This document shows positions 1 through 6,136 of a DNA stretch of 28,750 nucleotides, one piece after another (within the stretch, counting starts at the first letter, position 1; every line of letters starts with the position of its first letter). The notes under the pieces are model-generated. The model searched no databases, had not been told where the DNA came from, and saw only the letters and a program-made list of their open reading frames with translations. This DNA comes from Collinsella sp. (GTDB taxonomy: Bacteria; Actinomycetota; Coriobacteriia; Coriobacteriales; Coriobacteriaceae). The position numbers were made by a program, and so were the translations under genes. Location: positions 1-28,750 of the forward strand of contig WGSL01000024.1 of assembly GCA_014871665.1 (NCBI GenBank), in the 5' to 3' direction.

Positions 1-130
1 CGTAGCCCTCGTCGGCGACCTTGTCGGCGAGCGCGGTCATCTTCTTGCCGGTCTCGTAGAGCGCCTTGCCGTCCTCGAGATAGCCCTCCTGGTCGAAATG
101 CATGATCTCGATCTTCTCGGTTTCCTTCAT
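1..130 (-). CDS. Start of a probable SIS-family sugar-phosphate protein (partial)
   Basis: Only the first 43 codons are in the window; the gene runs off the left edge. The frame opens with ATG at 130-128 behind a good ribosome binding site (AAAGGAGAG, about 6 nt upstream) and reads MKETEKIEIMHFDQEGYLED, then a charged helical stretch. No catalytic motif is visible in this piece. It begins 60 nt downstream of the SIS gene at 191-1306 on the same strand with no terminator between, so the two are probably co-transcribed. Pairs of SIS deglycases are known from fructoselysine/glucoselysine operons (GfrE/GfrF, FrlB). The SIS assignment of this fragment rests on that context and on a vague resemblance, so it is tentative. 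The reality of the gene itself is well supported. Confidence 0.6.
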   Translation of the reverse strand, partial: MKETEKIEIMHFDQEGYLEDGKALYETGKKMTALADKVADEGY

Positions 131-190
131 TTGTCTCTCCTTTCTGGGGTTGTTTCCACATCCCCCATGCCAACGGGCATCAAAACCCGC

Positions 191-1306
191 TTACATTCCG
201 TAACACTCGGCCGCTTTGGCCTTAAGCGCATTGACTGACTCTTCGTAGCCCTCCGCCTTGACCTCCATTTGCTTGGAGACAGCATCGAGATACGGGTGAA
301 CGTCCCATGACTTCAGACGCTCGGCGATTATTGCCGCAATCGTCTGGAAGAACACGAGATTGGGAATTGCACTGAGCAGCGGAGCCACCTGAGGCACCAC
401 AACCTCGTGAGCCCTACCCTTGGGATGGGCCGTGAGCAGCACCGTTTTTGCCGTAACGTTCGATAGCGCATCGGCGATATTCGCAAGACGCTCCGACCCC
501 TGCGGATCGTCGACAATAAACACCAGGTAGCCCGGAACAATCTGCATCTCGGGACCGTGGACGAACTCCTCGCCTTCGTGATGCATGGCAGGAATCTTGA
601 TGGTCTCGCTCAGTTTGAGCGCCGCCTCCTCGGCAACACCGTAGTTGGGGCCGTTGCCGACGACCATAGCGGGCGTGTGCTCAGAAAGCTCGAGCATGTG
701 GTCTTGGACATATGCCTCGGCGGTCTTGCACATCACGGCATTAGCCTGGATAGCCTCGCGCAGGCCATCAAGACGCTGAGCAACGCCCTTGGCGTCAATC
801 GTTCCGCGCGCCTGACCGCCGTAAATACCAAAGAGCACCAGGTACTCAACGAGAACCTCGACGCCCAGAGTCACAAAGTCCACCGACTCGACACCCACAC
901 CGTAGTCAAGAACGATGTCGGCGTGTTCCTTGATGGGTGCCTCGACGTTTGCCGTGAGCGCAACTGCAGCCATATCGTGTGCGCGCATGTAATCAAGAGC
1001 CGCGATCGTATTGGTCGAATAGCCACTCTGCGAAACGGCAATGTTGAGCGCATGCTGTGGATAGGTGTGTTCAAAATCGACGAAGGCCTCGGGCGTCACA
1101 ACGGACACCTGCATCTGCAGCGTATCTTGCAGGAAATCGCGGGTGCAATCCGCAGCATGGCGCGACGAACCCGAAGCAACGATGCGCAGTGCGTCAAAAG
1201 AACCGGACTGGAAAATATCAACGAGCTGCGCTACCAGCTCAGACGAACGCTCGAGGTTCTCCCCCATACGCACATGGGCAAGCTGAACGTAATCGAGCAT
1301 CTTCAT
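191..1306 (-). CDS. Double SIS-domain protein, GlmS-isomerase/FrlB-like sugar-phosphate deglycase or isomerase
   Basis: 371 aa, cytoplasmic. The first SIS domain (about residues 38-160) carries the phosphosugar-loop motifs ASGSSRHAA and SQSGYSTNT. The second (about 210-345) carries GNGPNYGVAEEAALKLSE and EGEEFVHGPE, the equivalents of the GlmS isomerase EGALKLKE and E-x-x-HGP motifs. There is no glutamine amidotransferase domain, so it is not GlmS itself. It fits the FrlB/GfrF/AgaS group, which deglycates or isomerises phosphorylated amino sugars and Amadori compounds. The start ATG follows AGGTGAG. Two GntR/UTRA regulators lie directly upstream, and UTRA domains typically bind phosphosugars or amino sugars, which supports an inducible catabolic role. 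The exact substrate cannot be read from the sequence. Confidence 0.85.
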   Translation of the reverse strand: MKMLDYVQLAHVRMGENLERSSELVAQLVDIFQSGSFDALRIVASGSSRHAADCTRDFLQDTLQMQVSVVTPEAFVDFEHTYPQHALNIAVSQSGYSTNTIAALDYMRAHDMAAVALTANVEAPIKEHADIVLDYGVGVESVDFVTLGVEVLVEYLVLFGIYGGQARGTIDAKGVAQRLDGLREAIQANAVMCKTAEAYVQDHMLELSEHTPAMVVGNGPNYGVAEEAALKLSETIKIPAMHHEGEEFVHGPEMQIVPGYLVFIVDDPQGSERLANIADALSNVTAKTVLLTAHPKGRAHEVVVPQVAPLLSAIPNLVFFQTIAAIIAERLKSWDVHPYLDAVSKQMEVKAEGYEESVNALKAKAAECYGM

Positions 1307-1334
1307 CGTCTCACCTCGTTAGAAATCATTAGTA

Positions 1335-1376
1335 TTTGATACCAATCACAGTTACAGGTTACGGCTTTTTGATACC
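1335..1376 (-). promoter_or_regulatory. Two direct TTTGATACC repeats in the SIS-operon leader
   Basis: TTTGATACC occurs at 1335-1343 and again at 1368-1376, 33 bp start to start, about three helical turns. The first copy is part of the palindrome GTATTTGATAC (1332-1342). They lie between the putative promoter at 1424-1452 and the SIS start codon. They may be regulator half-sites, perhaps for one of the adjacent GntR proteins. Binding is inferred. Confidence 0.35.
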
Positions 1377-1423
1377 TCTTTGTCGATTAATTTATCCCCT
1401 TCGGCGAACGGTCGATTTTGAGC

Positions 1424-1452
1424 CATGTAAGGTTGTATATACAGTCGGTCAA
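1424..1452 (-). promoter_or_regulatory. Putative SIS-operon promoter with a GntR/HutC-type operator in the spacer
   Basis: On the minus strand TTGACC (1452-1447) and TACATG (1429-1424) are separated by 17 nt. The spacer holds the perfect 10-bp palindrome TGTATATACA (1434-1443). Operators of HutC/TreR-type GntR regulators commonly have this form (GTATATAC core). A site between the -35 and -10 boxes would block polymerase. The natural candidates are the regulators encoded at 1500-2213 and 2198-2965. Confidence 0.5.
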
Positions 1453-1499
1453 ATTGCCCAAACAGACCGGCTGTTACCGCGCGCGATGCAAAGCCCCAG

Positions 1500-2213
1500 C
1501 TAGTACGTATAGGTGTAGCCGCCCGTATCGCCACGATTGAAGGACTTTACATACTCGATAGCCTGACCGCTCGCGTCATAGCTCACGCATTCCAAAAGCA
1601 AAACAAGATCGCCCTGTTCCAGTCCAAGGAGGCCGGCATCTCGTGCGCCCAGTGCCTCGATATCGAGCTTTTCCTGTGCCATGACTGGCTTTCGGCCCAG
1701 CATCTCATAGGTCTCGTACAAACTGAAGACCGACACGTCAATATCTTCGATGGTTGGGAACAGCAGGCAGGGAATCAGCGCCGTCTCAATCGATACGGGG
1801 CTACCGTTTATGCAGTTCAGGCGTCGAACGGAATAGAGCAGGTCGTCCTCGGCGATGCCAAACAGGTCGGCGTAATATGGCCCCGCATAACGCTTGGAAC
1901 GCGCGAGAATACGGACGGACGGCTCGCCGCCCGAAGCACGGACCGATTCACGGAAACCGACCGTGCGTTCAAAAAAAGCAGGTACTTTCTGCGCCACAAA
2001 GGCACCTTTTCCCCGAACACGGCGAATCTGCCCGCGTCGAACCAGCTCATCGACAGCGCTTCGGATGGTCAAGCGTGTCGTACCAAATTCCTCGGCGAGG
2101 TCTTTTTCGGACGGAATCATGGAACCCGTGGGATATGCACCGCGCTCGATACGTTCCTCGATGCAGCGTCGAATGCGCATATAAACCGGGGTGGCATCTA
2201 CTGTTTCAGCCAT
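1500..2213 (-). CDS. GntR-family (HutC/UTRA subfamily) transcriptional regulator
   Basis: 237 aa. The N-terminal winged helix (about residues 8-75) contains the typical GntR features PSEKDLAEEFGTTRLTIRSA and the wing RRVRGKGAFVA. The C-terminal part (about 85-235) is a UTRA ligand domain with an SVRRL-type strand, SIETALIP and a final EYVKSFNRGD strand. Its start codon lies inside the 3' end of the next regulator gene (16-nt overlap with 2198-2965), so translation is probably coupled. It lies immediately upstream of the SIS operon, so it probably controls that operon through the TGTATATACA palindrome at 1434-1443. The effector is unknown, though UTRA proteins usually sense a phosphosugar or amino-sugar intermediate. 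Confidence 0.9.
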   Translation of the reverse strand: MAETVDATPVYMRIRRCIEERIERGAYPTGSMIPSEKDLAEEFGTTRLTIRSAVDELVRRGQIRRVRGKGAFVAQKVPAFFERTVGFRESVRASGGEPSVRILARSKRYAGPYYADLFGIAEDDLLYSVRRLNCINGSPVSIETALIPCLLFPTIEDIDVSVFSLYETYEMLGRKPVMAQEKLDIEALGARDAGLLGLEQGDLVLLLECVSYDASGQAIEYVKSFNRGDTGGYTYTY

Positions 2214-2965
2214 TGTTCACCTGCCACGCTCCTCATGCCGTTCTCTTCGCCGTTATCGGCAAAGCGGAACTTTGTGGGCAAAATCACCGATTTGCAATGC
2301 TCCACAAAACGCATGTCCTTATCAAATTCGATCGAGCTCTCATAGAACACCGGCGTTCCCTCTTCTTGCTGGAGCAGCTCGGCCTCTTCGACGTTCAAAC
2401 GCGAGATGGAGATATGCTCACGTCCATGCTCAACGCGCACGCCACCTTCTTTGAGCAAGACATCGTAAAGGCTCTCACACTCAAAATCGTGCTCGGGAAG
2501 CGATGGGCACAGGGACAGGTTAACGTGAGCGGTCTCGATTGACGCCGGCTCGCCCTCAATAAGTCGAACGCGCTGCATGCGGAGCAAGGGAGCGCCTACA
2601 GCCACCCCAAGCTTGTCGGCAAGCGCCTCATCCGCCTCGATGGTCCCGGTGGAAACCAGACGAGAAGAGGGGTGCAGGCCGGCAGTCCGCACAGCATCGG
2701 AAAAGTTATACGTTTCCTGGAAGATGTTCAGCGGCTTGGGAGGACACACATACGTGCCCGATCCGCGACGGCTCTCGAGCGTTCCACACGAGATAAGCCG
2801 CGTGATACCGGCACGCAACGCCGTACGCGAAACGCCAATCTCTTCGCACAGCACGCGCTCGGCCGGCAGGCGATCGCCGCCGGCAAGCTGATGGTGCTGG
2901 ATATACCAAAGAATTCCCTCAACAGCATGATCTTTGGGGGGAATTGCATAAGATTCGCCTGCCAT
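2198..2965 (-). CDS. GntR-family (UTRA) transcriptional regulator
   Basis: 255 aa. The winged-helix domain (about residues 12-78) has LPAERVLCEEIGVSRTALRA followed by the wing ESRRGSGTYV. The UTRA domain (about 90-240) has LRMQRVRLIEGEPASIETA and ends near VEHCKSVILP. The gene overlaps the next GntR gene by 16 nt, and the two proteins share architecture but are clearly diverged. Two regulators in one transcript may recognise different effectors or form a cascade. The upstream small gene at 3004-3492 ends 38 nt before this start, so it may be part of the same transcript. Confidence 0.9.
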   Translation of the reverse strand: MAGESYAIPPKDHAVEGILWYIQHHQLAGGDRLPAERVLCEEIGVSRTALRAGITRLISCGTLESRRGSGTYVCPPKPLNIFQETYNFSDAVRTAGLHPSSRLVSTGTIEADEALADKLGVAVGAPLLRMQRVRLIEGEPASIETAHVNLSLCPSLPEHDFECESLYDVLLKEGGVRVEHGREHISISRLNVEEAELLQQEEGTPVFYESSIEFDKDMRFVEHCKSVILPTKFRFADNGEENGMRSVAGEQWLKQ

Positions 2966-3003
2966 TGCACAGACTCCTCATTCAGAAACGTATGCCGCCA
3001 AAA

Positions 3004-3492
3004 TTAGGCCAGCCCTCCCATGGCATCAAATTCTGCCTTGATCTTCTCGGCGACATTCCGATACGACTTATATAGACTTGAATCGCGTTTGACTTCGTCG
3101 GTCATAACGGGAATCTCTAATTTGGAAACCTCGTCTTTTCCCGTCTGAACCGCCACAACAACGCCCATACCAAGACACATATTACGCTTGGCAGCATTTA
3201 TTTTTGCTGCCTTGGCAGGATTTGCCAGGATACGCTGGGCAAATTCCTGTTTAGAGACCGCTTCTTCGGCCTCCGGATCGCCCGCCTCGGCCACTTCGCA
3301 CTGCAACACGTCCGCATAGTCAAAAATCTTCGGCTCGCCGCCGCGCTGATGTACGGCCCATTTGCGATGCGTGGCATCCTGGTAGATAGCCGGCAAAAAC
3401 GTAAACCGCGGCGGGTCCAAAATCGTATCCGTGATGGTAAACACATCGGGATCAAAGGCATCCTGCGGGTTTTTCTTCTTGAACAGCCCCAT
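3004..3492 (-). CDS. Small conserved-type protein of unknown function
   Basis: 162 aa. I chose the ATG at 3492 (MGLFKKKNPQ) because GGGAGG stands 6 nt upstream; a start 11 codons earlier has no such site. The protein has a basic N-terminus, a central region with KIFDYADVLQCEVAEAG, an alpha-helical middle and a short hydrophobic strand (CLGMGVVVAV). It ends with SLYKSYRNVAEKIKAEFDAM. There is no signal peptide or membrane segment. The FDYADVLQ strand followed by a strand/helix ending in a Tyr-Lys-x-x-x-x-A-x-x-I helix is faintly like the C-terminal part of DUF4428-type proteins; I would not call it on that basis. It is followed after 38 nt by the GntR pair. Confidence 0.7.
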   Translation of the reverse strand: MGLFKKKNPQDAFDPDVFTITDTILDPPRFTFLPAIYQDATHRKWAVHQRGGEPKIFDYADVLQCEVAEAGDPEAEEAVSKQEFAQRILANPAKAAKINAAKRNMCLGMGVVVAVQTGKDEVSKLEIPVMTDEVKRDSSLYKSYRNVAEKIKAEFDAMGGLA

Positions 3493-3529
3493 ATCAGCCT
3501 CCCGTACTAGCATTAAACAACTCAACCTG

Positions 3530-3535
3530 AATATA
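3530..3535 (-). promoter_or_regulatory. Extended -10 promoter element for the small unknown gene
   Basis: On the minus strand TGCTATATT gives an extended -10 (TG-n-TATATT) about 38 nt upstream of the start at 3492. No convincing -35 box is seen, which extended -10 promoters can lack. Confidence 0.35.
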
Positions 3536-3613
3536 GCACCAATTTCAAGCCGCCGCCTTACCCTATCGGTGCGCGGCGTCTATAGCTCGCCCAGCGGAAG
3601 AGTTCACGGACGA

Positions 3614-3686
3614 GGGCCGGGGTGCCTGCCTTGTTTTGAGAAGTGGGCTCCGCGAACTTCTCAAAACAAGGCAGGCACCCCGGCCC
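3614..3686. repeat. 31-bp perfect inverted repeat (core-less hairpin, E1)
   Basis: Arms 3614-3644 and 3656-3686 are perfectly complementary over 31 bp around an 11-nt loop (GGGCTCCGCGA). The arms run from GC-rich outside (GGGCCGGGGTGCC) to AT-rich inside (TTGTTTTGAGAAGT). This is the same layout as the arms at 5993-6128 and 23892-24028, but with no conserved core. It lies 54 nt past the stop codon of the LacI gene (minus strand). It could end that transcript, although no U-tract follows. The rest of the 3493-3740 intergenic region holds only the promoter described above. Confidence 0.8.
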
Positions 3687-3740
3687 CGCCGGCAAATAGC
3701 GGACACTCCGCATGCAATCTATGCAAACAAACAAGTACGC

Positions 3741-4769
3741 TTAGCTACATTCGGTAAGATCGAGCACGCTGCCCTTCACGATAAGCGCCGGCTCCAGAAC
3801 GACTTCTTCGGCACGTCTACCGCCCCTACCGGCAAGGCGCTTGGACATGCAGCCAAAAGCATGCTCCGCGAGGATACCAGGATCCTGCTCAATCGCGGTC
3901 AGCGCCGGCTCAAAGAGAACGTCGGCGGCCGAGTTGTCGTAACTCACCACCGAAATGTCGCCCGGAATGCTCTTCCCCATCTCGTGCAAGCGCTTGAGCA
4001 GACCAAGGGCAATGTTGTCCGAGCTTGCAAATACGGCGGTGGCGTCGGTCGCGAGCACCGCCTCCGAGGCCTCGTAGGCACTCGGAATGTAGTACTCGCT
4101 CTCAAACTCCAAACGCGCGTCGATAGGCAAGCCAACCTCGCGCAGCGCGCGCTCATAGCCGGCAAGTCGCTTACGCCCCGTATTGGAACGGCGCGCGTTA
4201 ACCAAGCAGGCAATGCGACGGTGGCCCTGCTCGATCAGATAGCGAGTGGCCATGTAGCCACCCATCTCGTGGTCGAACATCACCTTGTCGCACTCGAGCC
4301 CCTCAATGGCACGGTCGACCATTACGGCCGGGATGGGCAGGTGGCTGACTTCTTCGCGCAGGGCGCGGTCGTCGGAGAACTCGTCGCCCACGACCAGGAA
4401 GACGCCATCAACGCCGCGCGTCACCAGCTGGCGCAGCAGCTCCAGATCGTCATCGGCGCTTCCACCCGAGCTGGTAATGAAGAGTGCATAGCCATCCTCG
4501 CGGCAGCGCTTTTCCAGGCTACCGGCGAGCGAGGCAAAAAAGCGGCTCTCGATGTTAGGGACGATAAGGCCCAGCGTGCGCGACTCGCGCATGACCAAAC
4601 TACGCGCAATCTGGTTAGGAACATAGTGGTTGCGCGCCGCGACCTCCTTGATGAGTTTGCGGTTTTCTTCCGAGATGCGACAGGGCCGATTATTGAGCAC
4701 AAGCGAGACCGACGAGGGGGAAAGCCCCACCTCCTGGGCGATCTGCTTGAGGGTGACTTTGTTGGCCAT
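3741..4769 (-). CDS. LacI-family transcriptional regulator
   Basis: 342 aa. The N-terminal helix-turn-helix (residues 4-55) reads TLKQIAQEVGLSPSSVSLVL, followed by the hinge helix PNQIARSLV. A periplasmic-binding-protein-like effector domain covers the rest, with the usual LGLIVPNIESRFFASLA, DGVFLVVGD, GHRRIACL and FASSDNIALGLL segments. The start ATG follows GGAAGGAG. It is a single gene divergent from murB with no sugar gene directly adjacent, so its target is not evident; it may act on the alpha-glucan genes further right. A large hairpin (3614-3686) lies downstream. Confidence 0.9.
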   Translation of the reverse strand: MANKVTLKQIAQEVGLSPSSVSLVLNNRPCRISEENRKLIKEVAARNHYVPNQIARSLVMRESRTLGLIVPNIESRFFASLAGSLEKRCREDGYALFITSSGGSADDDLELLRQLVTRGVDGVFLVVGDEFSDDRALREEVSHLPIPAVMVDRAIEGLECDKVMFDHEMGGYMATRYLIEQGHRRIACLVNARRSNTGRKRLAGYERALREVGLPIDARLEFESEYYIPSAYEASEAVLATDATAVFASSDNIALGLLKRLHEMGKSIPGDISVVSYDNSAADVLFEPALTAIEQDPGILAEHAFGCMSKRLAGRGGRRAEEVVLEPALIVKGSVLDLTECS

Positions 4770-4952
4770 CTCGCTCCTTCCGGGTTTACGCGCAATCTCT
4801 TGAAAGTATAGCGACTACCCCTCTACCTCGGTGATAAACACTTTACCAATCCGGTAGACGGCTGTTTTATCGCCGTCAGCGCACCAAATCCGTCCGGGTG
4901 GGGTATATTGCAATCGATTGATGACGACGACCACCAAAAGGCGGATATTCAT
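4770..4952. promoter_or_regulatory. Divergent promoter region between the lacI-type gene and murB
   Basis: Plausible -10 boxes are visible in both directions. TATACT on the minus strand (4810-4805), about 36 nt before the LacI-type start, would serve that gene. TATATT on the plus strand (4904-4909), about 44 nt before the murB start, would serve murB. No good -35 partner is seen for either, and no LacI-type palindrome stands out. Confidence 0.35.
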
Positions 4953-5915
4953 ATGCACGAGAACGACTTTTTTAACGAGGACCTGCTGTGCGCGCTCGCT
5001 GGCGTTGCCGGCGAGGACAACGTGTTGATGAGCGAGCCCATGCGCGAGCACACCACGTTTAAGATCGGCGGCCCGGCCGACGTCTTTGTCACGCCCGATA
5101 CCGAGCAGGGCCTCGTCGCCACGCTCGATACCTGCTATCGCTGCGACCTGCCGCTTACCATCGTGGGCAACGGCTCCGACCTGCTTGTCGGCGACAAGGG
5201 CATCCGCGGCGTCGTCGTGGCGCTGGGCGAAGGCCTCTCCGACATTACGGTCGACGGCACGCACGTCACGGCGGCAGCCGGCGCCTTGCTTTCCGATGTC
5301 GCCGCGGCGGCAGCCGAGGCCGGCCTCACCGGCATGGAGCCCATCTCGGGCATCCCCGGATCGGTCGGCGGCGCCTGCTACATGAACGCCGGTGCCTACG
5401 GTGCCTGCATGGCCGATGTGCTAGAGTCCGTGCGCGTCTACAAACCCGCTCGCCAGCTCGACGACGGCACCCGCGGCAGCGGCAACATCATCGAATTCGA
5501 TGCCGACGAACTCAACCTGGGCTATCGCAAGAGCCGCATCGCCGACGACGGCTTTATCGTGCTTTCGGCCACTTTCAATCTCGCCCCGGGCAACGCCGCG
5601 ATGATCAAGGCCGACATGGACGACTACCGCCAGCGCCGCGAGGACAAGCAGCCGCTCGACATGCCGAGTGCCGGCTCCACCTTCAAGCGCCCCGAGGGCC
5701 ACTTTGCCGGCAAGCTCATCATGGATGCCGGACTGCGCGGACACGCCGTTGGCGGCGCGCAGGTGAGCGAGAAGCACTGCGGCTTCATCGTCAACGCCGA
5801 CCACGCCACCGCCGCCGACGTCGACGAACTCATCCGCGACATCCAAGCCAAAGTCAAAGAGCAGTTCGACGTAGACCTAGAACCCGAAGTCCACCGAGTA
5901 GGCGAATTTTTATAA
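4953..5915 (+). CDS. murB: UDP-N-acetylenolpyruvoylglucosamine reductase
   Basis: 320 aa. It reduces the enolpyruvyl group of UDP-GlcNAc-enolpyruvate to make UDP-MurNAc for peptidoglycan, using NADPH and FAD, in the cytoplasm. The FAD-binding half contains TTFKIGGPADVFV, TIVGNGSDLLVGDKGIRG and SGIPGSVGGACYMNAGAYG. The C-terminal domain has GYRKSRI, PSAGSTFKRPEGHFAG with the proton-donating Ser242, and GAQVSEKHCGFIVN. The NAGAYG form and the lack of an extra loop fit type II MurB. I start at ATG 4953, with AAAAGGCGG upstream; an in-frame TTG at 4908 would add 15 unlike residues. It ends just before a strong terminator. Confidence 0.96.
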   Translation: MHENDFFNEDLLCALAGVAGEDNVLMSEPMREHTTFKIGGPADVFVTPDTEQGLVATLDTCYRCDLPLTIVGNGSDLLVGDKGIRGVVVALGEGLSDITVDGTHVTAAAGALLSDVAAAAAEAGLTGMEPISGIPGSVGGACYMNAGAYGACMADVLESVRVYKPARQLDDGTRGSGNIIEFDADELNLGYRKSRIADDGFIVLSATFNLAPGNAAMIKADMDDYRQRREDKQPLDMPSAGSTFKRPEGHFAGKLIMDAGLRGHAVGGAQVSEKHCGFIVNADHATAADVDELIRDIQAKVKEQFDVDLEPEVHRVGEFL

Positions 5916-5918
5916 AAA

Positions 5919-5940
5919 GAAGGCCCCGAAAGGGGCCTTC
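5919..5940 (+). terminator. Intrinsic terminator after murB
   Basis: A 9-bp stem GAAGGCCCC/GGGGCCTTC closes on a GAAA tetraloop 4 nt after the murB stop and is followed by ACTTTCTTT. An A-rich run precedes the stem, so it may also work for the convergent hydrolase gene. Confidence 0.85.
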
Positions 5941-5992
5941 ACTTTCTTTAATTCAGACAACCAGTCCGGTGTGCCGCGCCCCGAACCCAAGA

Positions 5993-6128
5993 GGGCCGCG
6001 TGCCCGCCCGCAATATATTTGATTGATCGCGAGTTCCGCACGCAAAGAAGGCCACTTAATGTGGCCTTCGTCTTGCGCAGGACTGCCCGAGCAGGCAATC
6101 AAATATATTGCGGGCGGGCACGCGGCCC
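5993..6128. repeat. Dispersed palindromic element E2: conserved 70-nt core inside 33-bp perfect inverted repeats
   Basis: The outer arms 5993-6025 and 6096-6128 are perfect 33-bp inverted repeats, GC-rich outside (GGGCCGCGTGCCCGCCCGC) and AT-rich inside. The 70-nt interior (6026-6095) begins ATCGCGAGTTCCGCAC. It then has a 9-bp hairpin GAAGGCCAC/GTGGCCTTC around TTAAT, and ends with GCAGGACTGCCCGAGCAGG. The interior is nearly identical to that of the element at 23892-24028, while the arms are unrelated. It lies between murB and the convergent hydrolase gene, 8 nt past the stop of the latter. It could act as a terminator, a structured RNA or a mobile/REP-like element. No ORF of its own is credible. 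Confidence 0.85.
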
Positions 6129-6136
6129 CGTCGGCT

